DNA of 52,691 nt, taken from positions 1 through 52,691 of the forward strand of contig JAEYNZ010000010.1 in the NCBI GenBank assembly GCA_023412195.1, read 5' to 3'. This document shows positions 25,082 through 34,132 of this stretch, in pieces. This DNA comes from Bacteroidota bacterium (GTDB lineage: Bacteria; Bacteroidota; Bacteroidia; Bacteroidales; Prolixibacteraceae). The notes under the pieces are model-generated. The model saw nothing but the letters and a program-made list of their open reading frames with translations, did no database searches and had not been told where the DNA came from. Positions within the stretch are counted from its first letter, which is position 1. Each line of letters starts with the position of its first letter. The position numbers and the translations under genes are program-made.

Positions 25082-26827
25082 ATGGAAAATAAAACTTTGC
25101 TTACTGAAATTCACGAAAAAGCACAGGAATGGTTGTCTGAAACCTATGACGAAAAAACAAGAAAGGAAGTCCGCCGTATGCTCGATGCTGATGATTCCAC
25201 CGAACTTGTTGATTCCTTTTACAAAAATCTTGAATTTGGAACCGGAGGGTTGCGTGGCGTTATGGGGGTGGGCACCAACCGGATGAACAAGTACACTGTA
25301 GGTGCAGCAACCCAGGGACTGGCTAATTACCTGAAAAAGAATTTTGCTTCCCTGCCTTTGATTAAAGTGGCTATTGGCCATGATTGCAGGAATAACAGCA
25401 GGTTTTATGCCGAAACATGTGCTCAGATTTTTGCTGCCAATGGTATCAAAGCATATTTGTTCGAAGACCTGCGTCCTACACCTGAGCTTTCATTTGCGAT
25501 ACGTGAACTTGGATGTCAAAGCGGAATTATTCTGACTGCTTCTCATAACCCCAAAGAATATAACGGCTATAAAGCATACTGGGACGACGGCTCTCAGATT
25601 GTTGCTCCGCATGATGAAAATATTGTTGACGAAGTTCTGAAGGTTAAGCCTGAAGATATCCTGTTTGAAGGATCCAACAACCTTATTGAAATCATGGGAG
25701 TGGAAATGGATCAGAAGTTCCTTGAAAAAGTAAAAACTGTTTCTATTTCGCCTGAAATTGTTCAAAAACATCACGATATAAAAATTGTTTTTACACCAAT
25801 CCATGGTACTGGTGTTAAACTTGTTCCTGCTGCATTGAGAAAGTTTGGTTTTACCAATATCATCAACATTCCGGAACAGGATGTGGTAAGCGGTGAATTT
25901 CCAACGGTTGTATCTCCTAATCCTGAAGAAGAAGCTGCAATGGAAATGGCCATAAAAAAAGCATATGAAGTGGATGCCGATGTTGTGATGGCAACTGACC
26001 CCGATGCTGACCGTATTGGTGTAGCCGTTAAAAATGACAAGGGAAAATATATTATCGTTAACGGGAACCAGACTGCCCTGTTGTTTATTTACTACATCAT
26101 CACCAAAATGAAGGAAGCAGGTTCGCTTAAAGGTGATGAGTTTGTTGTTAAAACAATCGTATCAACCGAAATGATTGCTGAAATAGCCGACAGGAACGAT
26201 ATTGAGTGTTTCGATGTGTATACAGGCTTCAAATACATAGCAGAAGTCATACGTGAACTGGAAGGAAAGAAGAAATATATTGGTGGAGGTGAAGAAAGCT
26301 TCGGTTTTATGCCGGCTGATTTTGTCCGCGATAAGGATGCAGTATCATCTTGTGCTCTGATGGCCGAGATAACCGCATGGGCTATCGATCAGGGTAAAAC
26401 ATTATATGAACTGCTGCAGGATATTTACCTTGAATATGGTTTCTCAAAAGAAAAAATGAAATACGTAGTACGCCCCGGAAAAACAGGTGCCGACGAAATC
26501 CAGAAAATCATGGAAAATTTTCGTGTAAAGCCACCCAGGAATCTCGGTGGTTCTCCCCTTGAATGGGTGAAGGATTACTCAACACTTGAAGCTAAAAATC
26601 TTCTTACCGGTGAAAAAGTGAAGATCGATCAGAAGACTACTTCCAATGTTCTTCAGTTTTTTACTCAGGATGGTACAAAAATTTCAGTTCGACCTTCAGG
26701 CACCGAACCTAAAATCAAATTTTATTTTGAGGTGAAGGGGGAACTGAATTCAAGAGCTGGTTTTGATGCAGCCGGTGATGCTGCTGATGCCAAAATTGAA
26801 GCAATTATGGAAGAACTGGGACTGTAA
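25082..26827 (+). CDS. Phosphoglucomutase/phosphomannomutase family protein
   Basis: About 581 residues from the ATG at 25082, which follows rmlD by four bases; the frame runs on to an upstream ATG inside rmlD. The phosphoserine loop is T-A-S-H-N-P, the metal loop is D-P-D-A-D-R, the sugar loop is G-G-E-E-S-F-G and the phosphate-binding loop is R-P-S-G-T-E-P-K. This is the long alpha-D-phosphohexomutase type. Position after rmlACD suggests it makes glucose-1-phosphate from glucose-6-phosphate for rhamnose synthesis; other sugar phosphates are possible. Confidence 0.9.
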   Translation: MENKTLLTEIHEKAQEWLSETYDEKTRKEVRRMLDADDSTELVDSFYKNLEFGTGGLRGVMGVGTNRMNKYTVGAATQGLANYLKKNFASLPLIKVAIGHDCRNNSRFYAETCAQIFAANGIKAYLFEDLRPTPELSFAIRELGCQSGIILTASHNPKEYNGYKAYWDDGSQIVAPHDENIVDEVLKVKPEDILFEGSNNLIEIMGVEMDQKFLEKVKTVSISPEIVQKHHDIKIVFTPIHGTGVKLVPAALRKFGFTNIINIPEQDVVSGEFPTVVSPNPEEEAAMEMAIKKAYEVDADVVMATDPDADRIGVAVKNDKGKYIIVNGNQTALLFIYYIITKMKEAGSLKGDEFVVKTIVSTEMIAEIADRNDIECFDVYTGFKYIAEVIRELEGKKKYIGGGEESFGFMPADFVRDKDAVSSCALMAEITAWAIDQGKTLYELLQDIYLEYGFSKEKMKYVVRPGKTGADEIQKIMENFRVKPPRNLGGSPLEWVKDYSTLEAKNLLTGEKVKIDQKTTSNVLQFFTQDGTKISVRPSGTEPKIKFYFEVKGELNSRAGFDAAGDAADAKIEAIMEELGL

Positions 26828-26897
26828 CTGTACTTTTTTGTTAAATTTGATGCCAGACAGATTTGGAGGAATAATCAACTATAATAAAAAATCAAAA

Positions 26898-27656
26898 ATG
26901 AAAAGAAATAGTATACTATTTTGTATGTTAACTTTAACAGCATTTACACTTATGGCACAAACAGAAGGGCCTATGCCCATGAAACCTGAAATGACAGAAA
27001 TCTGGGAACCTGAAGTAAGGGTAGTTACTCCGGGCACTACACCCATGGATGCACCTTCTGATGCAATCATCCTCTTTAATGGAACTGACATTGAAAGTGA
27101 ATGGACCAGTGGCGATGGCTCATCGCCAAAATGGAAAGTTGAAGATGGAGCAGTGACTGTTCAGAAAGGTGGTGGAATCATCAAAACCAAAAGGGTTTTT
27201 GAAGATTTTCAGCTGCACATTGAATGGCGTTCTCCTTCAGAAGTTGTGGGCACGAGCCAGGGGCGGGGAAACAGTGGCGTGTTCCTGCAGGAACGTTACG
27301 AAATCCAGATCCTTGATAACTACAACAACCGCACATACCGCAACGGACAGGCTGGTAGTATATATAAGCAGAATGCACCTCTTGTAAATGCCTGCAAAGC
27401 GCCCGGGGAATGGCAGACCTATGATATTATTTACACTGCTCCCCGGTTTAAAGATGATGGTACTTATTTTACTCCTCCCGTGGTTACTGTACTTCATAAT
27501 GGTGTGCTTGTACAAGATCACGTTAAATTACGTGGCCCGACAGAATATATCGGCATCCCTGAGTATAACATTAAAAAACACGGCCCTGGAAGCATCACAC
27601 TGCAGGACCATGGTAACCCGGTAAGCTTCAGGAATATTTGGATTAGGGAGCTGTAA
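26898..27656 (+). CDS. Secreted DUF1080 (3-keto-disaccharide hydrolase-like) protein
   Basis: About 252 residues from the ATG at 26898; the frame is open further upstream, but the signal peptide (F-C-M-L-T-L-T-A-F-T-L-M-A-Q) begins here. The DUF1080 concanavalin-like fold is marked by I-I-L-F-N-G-T-D-I, L-H-I-E-W-R-S-P, G-N-S-G-V-F-L-Q-E-R-Y-E-I-Q-I-L-D and G-P-T-E-Y-I-G. Family members act on keto-disaccharides or bind glycans in the periplasm or outside. It ends at a strong terminator. Confidence 0.88.
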   Translation: MKRNSILFCMLTLTAFTLMAQTEGPMPMKPEMTEIWEPEVRVVTPGTTPMDAPSDAIILFNGTDIESEWTSGDGSSPKWKVEDGAVTVQKGGGIIKTKRVFEDFQLHIEWRSPSEVVGTSQGRGNSGVFLQERYEIQILDNYNNRTYRNGQAGSIYKQNAPLVNACKAPGEWQTYDIIYTAPRFKDDGTYFTPPVVTVLHNGVLVQDHVKLRGPTEYIGIPEYNIKKHGPGSITLQDHGNPVSFRNIWIREL

Positions 27657-27681
27657 CCGGTTCTGAAATTTATAAATCAGG

Positions 27682-27717
27682 AATTATCCCGGAAAAATTC
27701 CGGGATAATTTTTTTTT
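27682..27717 (+). terminator. Intrinsic terminator after the DUF1080 gene
   Basis: A perfect 11-bp stem (AATTATCCCGG with CCGGGATAATT) and seven-base loop are followed by a run of T (27709-27717). This separates the DUF1080 transcript from CotH. Confidence 0.93.
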
Positions 27718-27723
27718 AAAGGA

Positions 27724-29340
27724 ATGGTGTCAGAAATGATGAAGAAAACAACATGCATTGCCGGGTTCATGTTAGTGATCCTCTTCACTGTTGCTCAAAA
27801 CCGGCAGTTCAGTTCTTCACTGCCTTTGGTTTTTATAGATACAGAAGGAAGCCAGATTGCTGATGAGCCTAAAATCATGGCAAATATGGGTATCATATGG
27901 AATGGGGATGGAAATACAAATCATACAAGCGATACACATAATCATTACAATGGAAAGATAGCCATCGAAGTCCGCGGATCTTCATCGCAGATGTTTCCAA
28001 AAAAGTCGTATGGATTCGAAACAAAAAATGAGACAGGTGAAGATTTGGATTTCCCGTTGCTGGGATTACCCGAAGAAGAAGACTGGATTTTTTACGGGCC
28101 CTATTCCGATAAATCGCTGATCAGAAATGCACTTACATTTACACTTGCGCAGTCATTAGGCCATTATGCATCAAGGTTCGTTTTTGTAGAACTCTTTCTG
28201 AACAACCGGTACCAGGGCATTTATATGCTGATGGAAAAAGTAAAGCGCGACAAAGTAAGGGTTGACATTGCAACCCTGAATCCAGATGAAGTTTCAGGTG
28301 CCGATCTTACCGGAGGCTATATCATAAAAATCGATAAAACTACAGGAAGCGGGGGAGGAGGATGGTTTTCCCCTTACAGGAACTCAAATGGCAACTCTAC
28401 ATTTTACCAGTATGAGATACCTGCCGACGATGAAATTGTAAATGAGCAGAAAAACTACATAAGGAATTATATTACCCAGTTTGAAGAAGCAGTATTCTCC
28501 AAAAAATTCCAGGGGATCGGAAGTTATAAGGAATATATTGATATACCATCATTTGTCGACTTCATTCTGATAAACGAACTTTCAAAAAACATAGATGGTT
28601 ACCGGTTAAGCACCTTTCTGCACAAGGATAAAAATGGAAAACTGAAGGCAGGGCCTATATGGGATTTTAATCTGGCATTCGGTAATGCCGATTATCAAAA
28701 TGCCTGGACTCCCTATGACTTCCAAATATATTCCCCAATGACAGGTGATAGCTGGGTGAATCCTTTCTGGTGGACGGGCATTATGGCTGATACCGCTTTT
28801 ACCCGTGTTCTGAGGTGCCGCTGGAACGATTTAAGGGAGAACCAGTGGACTAACCCCAGAATTACTGAAGTTGCCGATAGCCTTGTTCAGGTCCTCGGCG
28901 GCGCCATTGCACGGAACTTTGAGCGCTGGCCGGTACTGGGGCAGTATGTATGGCCAAACTATTATGTTGCCGCAACTCATTCCGATGAAATTGCATGGAT
29001 GGAAAACTGGCTGATAAGCAGGCTTTATTATATTGACACCCATCTGCCCGGGCGGTGCGGAGGGCAGGAACCTCCGGTAGAAATAGATTTTGCTGCCGAG
29101 GTTTTCCCGAATCCCATGGTCAATGAACTCAAAGTAAAGGTTGTTTCTCAGAGAAACCTGAATATACGTATCCAGTTGTTCAATATCGGGGGATTACTGA
29201 TTACAGAAAAACAATTCATGGTCGCAGAAGGGGAGCAGATACATGAAATCAGGACTGAGGCCTTACCTAAAGGATTATATGTTTATGTTTTATGGAAAGG
29301 AAATGTAATATTCCAAAAAGGCAAAATCGTAAAATTATAG
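27724..29340 (+). CDS. CotH kinase-like secreted protein with T9SS sorting domain
   Basis: A 538-residue protein with an N-terminal signal peptide (about 8-24). The CotH domain spans about residues 55-420, with I-E-V-R-G-S-S-S-Q-M-F-P-K-K-S-Y, Y-M-L-M-E-K-V-K-R-D and I-W-D-F-N-L-A-F-G-N, the blocks associated with this atypical protein-kinase fold. The C-terminal ~80 residues (E-V-F-P-N-P-M-V-N-E-L through G-K-I-V-K-L) form a type A type IX secretion sorting domain. It is therefore probably exported to the cell surface. The substrate is unknown. Start could be the ATG at 27724 or 27739. Confidence 0.85.
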   Translation: MVSEMMKKTTCIAGFMLVILFTVAQNRQFSSSLPLVFIDTEGSQIADEPKIMANMGIIWNGDGNTNHTSDTHNHYNGKIAIEVRGSSSQMFPKKSYGFETKNETGEDLDFPLLGLPEEEDWIFYGPYSDKSLIRNALTFTLAQSLGHYASRFVFVELFLNNRYQGIYMLMEKVKRDKVRVDIATLNPDEVSGADLTGGYIIKIDKTTGSGGGGWFSPYRNSNGNSTFYQYEIPADDEIVNEQKNYIRNYITQFEEAVFSKKFQGIGSYKEYIDIPSFVDFILINELSKNIDGYRLSTFLHKDKNGKLKAGPIWDFNLAFGNADYQNAWTPYDFQIYSPMTGDSWVNPFWWTGIMADTAFTRVLRCRWNDLRENQWTNPRITEVADSLVQVLGGAIARNFERWPVLGQYVWPNYYVAATHSDEIAWMENWLISRLYYIDTHLPGRCGGQEPPVEIDFAAEVFPNPMVNELKVKVVSQRNLNIRIQLFNIGGLLITEKQFMVAEGEQIHEIRTEALPKGLYVYVLWKGNVIFQKGKIVKL

Positions 29341-29560
29341 CTCAACTTATTTAATTGTATAGGTATCAAGACTAATAGTATCAAGACACAAGACAAGAGC
29401 TTCTGTCAGTTAATTAATAGAATCAAGTCTTGATACTTGTGTCTAAGCATCTTGTGTCTTTTTATTGAATAGGTATGAAGACTGATAGTATCAGGACACA
29501 AGTCCCTCATAAATAACAATTATAGCCCTATGACAAATAATGTGGAAAATAAAACAAATA

Positions 29561-29666
29561 CGACCCCCTAAATCCCCCGAAGGGGGACTTCAGGACGCTG
29601 CAAGTTTGGTAGATCGCTGCAAAAGAGCGTCTTGCACCTCCACTTAGGGTAGGACGGGAGGGGTCG
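29561..29666. repeat. GC-rich REP/MITE-like palindrome, copy 1
   Basis: The termini CGACCCC and GGGGTCG are inverted, and the inside contains TCCCCCGAAGGGGGA. The sequence type resembles the CCCCCTAAATCCCCC intergenic palindromes scattered in Bacteroidota genomes. It is embedded in the first 319-base unit. Confidence 0.75.
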
Positions 29667-29879
29667 TGATCCAAAAAATAAGCCTGCTTTTGAATGACTA
29701 TTACATGAGAGACAAGGGCTTCTGTCAGTTAATTAGCACAGTTAAGACTTGATACTTGTGTCTAAGCATCTTGTGTCTTTTTATTGAATAGGTATGAAGA
29801 CTGATAGTATCAGGACACAAGTCCCTCACTAATAACAATTATAGCCCTATGATAAATAATATGGAAAATAAAACAAGTA

Positions 29880-29986
29880 CGACCCCCTAAATCCCCCGCA
29901 GGGGGACTTCAGGACGCTGCAAGTTTGGTAGATTGCTGCAAAAGAGCGTCTTGCACCTCCACTTCGGGGAGGACGGGGAGGGGTCG
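29880..29986. repeat. GC-rich REP/MITE-like palindrome, copy 2
   Basis: This is the second copy, with the same inverted CGACCCC/GGGGTCG ends, inside the 320-base unit. It differs from copy 1 at only a few bases, for example CCGCAGGGGG in place of CCGAAGGGGG. Confidence 0.75.
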
Positions 29987-30334
29987 TGATCCATAAAATA
30001 AGCCTGCTTTTGAATGACTATTACATGAGAGAAAAGAGCTTCTGTCAATTAGTTAGCACAGTTAAGTCTTGATACTTGTGTCTAAGCATCTTGTGTCTTT
30101 CGAATGAATAGGTATCAAGACTAATAGTATCAAGACACAAGACATGAGTTTCTGTCAATTATTTCGCAGAATCAAATCCTCATACTTGGGTCTATCCATC
30201 ATGTATCCTGTCACTCAAATTACTTTAATTAGTGCTGGAATACAATTTTCAGAGTGACTTGTGTCTAATTATCTTGTGCCTTGTGTCTAAACATTCTGTG
30301 TCTTGTGTCTAAACATCTAGCGTCTTGTGTCTGT

Positions 30335-30733
30335 TTATTTTAATACAGTTCCCTTTGCAGCCCACCAGTAAAAAGCATCCATTTTTAACCTGCCACTTTT
30401 TACTGCCGGATCCTCACCTTCCAGTTTCAGGGCTTCTTCCAGTGTTTCAATGTCAAAAACAAGCAATCCCCGATGATCGCCTCCCTCTTCAAAAGGTCCT
30501 GCAAGAATAAGTTTTCCTGAATCTGCCATTTTATTCAGATGGGCCATATGCTGTTCCTGGATCTTCACTGCTTCTGTTGAATCCTGTGTCCGGTTATCTC
30601 CTTTTTTAAGTAACATGAACACATACCTCTTCATGGTATAAACTGAATCGCCTTCTGCATAATTGAATTCGCGTTGGCCAAAAGCTATGCCCGAAGCCAT
30701 CAGGAAGATCATGAAAAGGACCCATTTATTCAT
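30335..30733 (-). CDS. Secreted YciI-like protein
   Basis: A 132-residue protein with a signal peptide (V-L-F-M-I-F-L-M-A-S-G-I-A-F-G-Q). The ferredoxin-like YCII-related domain has Y-V-F-M-L-L-K-K-G, H-M-A-H-L-N-K-M-A-D-S-G-K-L-I-L-A-G-P-F and G-L-L-V-F-D. The histidine in H-M-A-H-L is the usual conserved YciI residue. Its function is uncertain. Its start overlaps the msrA stop (ATGA), so the two are translationally coupled. Confidence 0.8.
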   Translation of the reverse strand: MNKWVLFMIFLMASGIAFGQREFNYAEGDSVYTMKRYVFMLLKKGDNRTQDSTEAVKIQEQHMAHLNKMADSGKLILAGPFEEGGDHRGLLVFDIETLEEALKLEGEDPAVKSGRLKMDAFYWWAAKGTVLK

Positions 30734-31335
30734 CTTGTTTCACTTTTTAATTTTTCGCTGAAAACCTTTTTGAACTTTTCCACTTTAGGTGCTACAACAA
30801 ACTGGCAGTAAGGCTGGTTTTTGTTTCTTGCAAAGTAATTATGATGGTAATCTTCGGCCAGGTAAAAGGCGTCGAAAGCTGTTACTTCAGTAACCACAGG
30901 GTCATTATATACCTGTTCCTTTTCCATGAGCTGAATAACTTCTTCTGCAATCTGTCTTTGCTCTTCACTATGGTAAAAAACAGCAGAACGGTACTGAGTG
31001 CCCACATCATTCCCCTGCCGGTTCAGGGTGGTGGGGTCATGAGTGGCAAAAAACACCTCAAGTATTTCCTTAAAACTAACAACTCCCGGATCGTAAGTAA
31101 GTTGTACAACTTCGGCATGACCTGTACGGCCGGTTGTTACCTCACGATATGCCGGGTTTTTTATATGCCCTCCACTGTATCCGGGCACCACTTTTTCAAC
31201 GCCTTTCAGCTGTAAAAAAACTGCCTCTGTGCACCAGAAACAGCCTCCTCCCAGCGTAGCTTTTTCCAGTTTGTTTTCATTTTCAGATGTTGCATTCATA
31301 ACAAGCGATATGATGATGAGGATAATAGTTTTCAT
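30730..31335 (-). CDS. msrA: Peptide-methionine (S)-S-oxide reductase MsrA, exported
   Basis: A 201-residue protein with a short hydrophobic N-terminus (I-I-L-I-I-I-S-L-V) that suggests export. The catalytic motif is G-G-G-C-F-W-C. Further family blocks are G-Y-S-G-G, G-H-A-E-V-V, G-N-D-V-G-T-Q-Y-R-S and Y-H-H-N-Y. The distal cysteine in Q-P-Y-C-Q fits a resolving role. It repairs methionine S-sulfoxide. It is coupled to a YciI-like protein by a 4-base overlap. Confidence 0.93.
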   Translation of the reverse strand: MKTIILIIISLVMNATSENENKLEKATLGGGCFWCTEAVFLQLKGVEKVVPGYSGGHIKNPAYREVTTGRTGHAEVVQLTYDPGVVSFKEILEVFFATHDPTTLNRQGNDVGTQYRSAVFYHSEEQRQIAEEVIQLMEKEQVYNDPVVTEVTAFDAFYLAEDYHHNYFARNKNQPYCQFVVAPKVEKFKKVFSEKLKSETR

Positions 31336-31409
31336 TTTTTGAAAATGAACAGTGAAAATCTTTAATTCTTAATCTCACATGTCATAACAACCCAGATGCA
31401 AACATAGTT

Positions 31410-32843
31410 TTATCCCTGGATGGGTTCCATTGTTTTCCTGCTTACCACAAGGCTGTACCAGGCTATAATTAAAAAAGCAAAAGCCGGCACCAAAAATGCG
31501 GTTTTAATGCTGCCCGACTGGTCGGAAACGATGCCCTGTATTTGTGTCAGAACAGCTGCACCTGCAATGGCCATAATCATTCCGGCCCCTCCGATTTTGG
31601 TATCTTCTCCCAATCCGGCAATACCAAGCCCGTAAATGGTCGGGAACATCAGCGACATGCATCCTGAGATGGCAATCAGGGCATATATGCCTGCCCATCC
31701 ATCAGCGTAAACAGTAATAATACTCATTATAAGTGCCAGAATAGATAAGGCTGCCAACAGTTTCCTTGGTCTGATGTATTTCATAAGACCCGTAAAGGTG
31801 AACCTGCCCACCACGAAAAGGATCAGCGAAATGATGTAATATGTTGCCCCTGCCTGCTCAGCTGTTCGCGGCAGGAAGCTCTGTATTCCGATCAGCTCGA
31901 GGAAATTATAAAAAGCAGCTGCAAGTGGTTCCACGTTTCTGAGCAGTGAAATAGTCTCTTCTGGAGAGGCATTTTTTCCCAGCTGTGAAACCAGTGCATC
32001 GAGCTGCAGTTGCTGCATCACATATCGGATAATGAAAGACCATACTGCGATCTGAGCTCCGACATAGAAAAATTGTGCCACCACGCCCCATATATAATTT
32101 CTGTTTTTCATCAGCCTGCGGAATGTACCCCTGAAATCAAGTGGCTGGCCTCCTTCTTTTAGATTCGGCATTTTTGTAAACCAGAAAGCAAGCATCAGTA
32201 CAAGCATTACCAAACCAAGAGCCATATAAGTTCGGGTAACAGCATTTAGTTCCAATGTTTGAATATTTACAAGTTCACTGGCCGGAAGTGCTGCCCGTTC
32301 TGTTGCGCTTAGCGTATTCAGTTGCGACAGGATGAAGACCTGGCTTAGCACGACCCCGGTTATTGCACCAAAAGGATTAAACGACTGTGCAAAATTCAAT
32401 CGTTGTGTGCCTGTACTTTCAGGTCCTATGGCATAAACATAGGAATTGGCTGATGTTTCAAGGATGGATAATCCTGCAAAGAGTATTACCAGGGCAAGCA
32501 GAAACATCAAAAAACTGAAGTTGATATTTGTATCAGCCATTTGCATGGCCGGATAAAACATAAAGGTGCCTGCAGCATACATGACCAGGCCTAACATTAC
32601 ACCAGACTTATAGGTGAATTTTTTAATGAACAGGGCTGCTGGAATGGCAAAGCCCCCATAGCCCAAAAGGTAACATGCTACCTGTATCCATGCAGTTTTA
32701 GAATCGGTCAGGCTCATGATGCGTTTAAATGCAGCGAGCATGGTATCGGTCAGGTTGTTGGGCACTGCCCATGCAAAGAACAGGCTGGTCAGCAGGATGA
32801 ATGGCCAGATGATGCCTTTTGGGATCATTGCTTTTCCTTCCAT
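31410..32843 (-). CDS. FucP-like MFS sugar:H+ symporter
   Basis: A 477-residue protein with 12 predicted membrane helices. The start (F-I-L-L-T-S-L-F-F-A-W-A-V-P-N-N-L-T-D) closely follows the L-fucose:H+ symporter FucP pattern, and Y-L-L-G-Y-G-G-F-A-I-P-A-A matches the next helix. The insert between helices 7 and 8 (about 270-315) is longer than usual. It is seven bases downstream of DUF2961, so the pair probably takes up a sugar released outside the cell. The substrate cannot be fixed from sequence. Confidence 0.87.
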   Translation of the reverse strand: MEGKAMIPKGIIWPFILLTSLFFAWAVPNNLTDTMLAAFKRIMSLTDSKTAWIQVACYLLGYGGFAIPAALFIKKFTYKSGVMLGLVMYAAGTFMFYPAMQMADTNINFSFLMFLLALVILFAGLSILETSANSYVYAIGPESTGTQRLNFAQSFNPFGAITGVVLSQVFILSQLNTLSATERAALPASELVNIQTLELNAVTRTYMALGLVMLVLMLAFWFTKMPNLKEGGQPLDFRGTFRRLMKNRNYIWGVVAQFFYVGAQIAVWSFIIRYVMQQLQLDALVSQLGKNASPEETISLLRNVEPLAAAFYNFLELIGIQSFLPRTAEQAGATYYIISLILFVVGRFTFTGLMKYIRPRKLLAALSILALIMSIITVYADGWAGIYALIAISGCMSLMFPTIYGLGIAGLGEDTKIGGAGMIMAIAGAAVLTQIQGIVSDQSGSIKTAFLVPAFAFLIIAWYSLVVSRKTMEPIQG

Positions 32844-32849
32844 AGTCCC

Positions 32850-34007
32850 TTAATTAACTTCAAGTTCCTGCCACCCTGGCAGCTTTGGAAATGCAGCATG
32901 AGGTTCGGCCTGGTACCAGAAACTTACAGAGGATATATCTGATTTCTGGGGCAGGTATCTCCCTCCGTGCCTCCATCCCAGATCCTGAATGGTTATCCTT
33001 AAATCATTATCAAACCTGACAGGATCCAAAATATGCCACCGGTAAAGGCCGAAGCGCTGTTGTGATTTATATGTTCCGTCGGGGCGGATCACCTGATGCA
33101 GGCCTGCATATGGGGTATTATATTCCTTGTACTGTCCCTCCCGGTCGAAATTGTAGGAGCCGCAGAAATAATCTTCGGTGCCTGTCCCACATATAGTCGG
33201 AAACTTTCCGTCGCCATCCATAAAGAATTTGATTTCGCCTTCGCCCCACCATCCATTGTTATTTACGCCCCAGGCCATGTAAAGGCCAACAAAATGACCT
33301 TTGCCTTTTATATTGTCGACAATTGTATAATCAGAAGTTTCATTTGTATTTGTCCTCCTGAACTGTGCATGAAAATAGGCAGCATCGGCAGGGACATCAG
33401 TCAGTGTATAATCTATCTGGTAATAAAGTCTCATTTCCTCCTGGTCGTTTATGTTCTCCATTGTTATTCTGCATTTCTTCCTGAAAGGCATGGTCCAGTA
33501 GCAGTTAAAGGCACTGCCGGGGTTTACGCAAACAGCCAGTGAACTCAGGGGAGCATACTGGTTCCATCCCATAGCAAAAAAATCACCTACGGGAACTTCC
33601 ACCGAAGGTGTTTTTTCATCATCCCAGTAAAAACGGATAATGGAGAACCTCCAGTTGCCGGTTGGAGTCATCCAGATGTGCTGTATAGCACCCGGGCCTT
33701 CAATTTCGGCAAGTGTAAATGTTTCTCCGGGTTTGATTCTTATAAAAGGATTTACCTTCCAGCCCTGCCCCAGGTCGCGGGCGGCATGCGCTGCATTGGA
33801 TATATTTAGCTGATCACCGTCTTTTGGATCGGCCATTCCTCCTTTCCCTTTTTCTCCTGAAAAGTTTTCAGGACTGATGGAGCGGGTTTTTGCATCAGAA
33901 AGACGGTACAGGTTGCCCATGTTCATGTCGAGCCCGTTGAAATTTGTCTGGGAATACAACTGGCTGGCAAAAATAAAAGCCATCAGCAGGAATACAGTTT
34001 TTTTCAT
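32850..34007 (-). CDS. Secreted DUF2961 protein (putative glycoside hydrolase)
   Basis: A 385-residue protein with a clear signal peptide (V-F-L-L-M-A-F-I-F-A-S-Q-L-Y-S-Q). The DUF2961 domain is marked by G-P-G-A-I-Q-H-I-W-M-T, the F-Y-W-D-D-E-K-T-P-S-V-E-V-P-V-G-D-F-F segment and G-T-G-T-E-D-Y-F-C-G-S-Y-N-F. Members of this family include glycan-cleaving enzymes such as difructose/arabinan-type hydrolases. It is followed by a FucP-like transporter seven bases away, so it is likely an uptake-linked carbohydrate enzyme. Confidence 0.85.
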   Translation of the reverse strand: MKKTVFLLMAFIFASQLYSQTNFNGLDMNMGNLYRLSDAKTRSISPENFSGEKGKGGMADPKDGDQLNISNAAHAARDLGQGWKVNPFIRIKPGETFTLAEIEGPGAIQHIWMTPTGNWRFSIIRFYWDDEKTPSVEVPVGDFFAMGWNQYAPLSSLAVCVNPGSAFNCYWTMPFRKKCRITMENINDQEEMRLYYQIDYTLTDVPADAAYFHAQFRRTNTNETSDYTIVDNIKGKGHFVGLYMAWGVNNNGWWGEGEIKFFMDGDGKFPTICGTGTEDYFCGSYNFDREGQYKEYNTPYAGLHQVIRPDGTYKSQQRFGLYRWHILDPVRFDNDLRITIQDLGWRHGGRYLPQKSDISSVSFWYQAEPHAAFPKLPGWQELEVN

Positions 34008-34132
34008 GATCCGGTTTATTTTTATAAGACCCCTGAAGGGCCTATGGTTTCAATCAAATTGTATTGCGAACTTAAAAAGAAAAACTGGAAATCCTTCTAA
34101 ATTTTATGACATAACTATGTTGTTGCTGAACT

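Larger units (their letters stand above)
29341..30334. repeat. Nested tandem repeat tract, about 1 kb, no genes
   Basis: Two near-identical tandem units of 319 and 320 bases begin at 29401 and 29720, followed by a 110-base partial unit at 30040 and a decayed one at 30150. The underlying element is ~108 bases. It is rich in CTTGTGTCTT and GTATCAAGACT words that occur in both orientations. Each long unit additionally holds ~211 bases carrying a GC-rich palindromic element. From about 30250 to 30335 shorter copies of CTTGTGTCTAAACAT follow in tandem. No reading frame looks real. Confidence 0.9.

Noticed and set aside
29401..30150. CRISPR-like array in the CotH-downstream tract
   Set aside because: Units are ~320 bases and nearly identical throughout, without short repeats separated by unique spacers and without cas genes.
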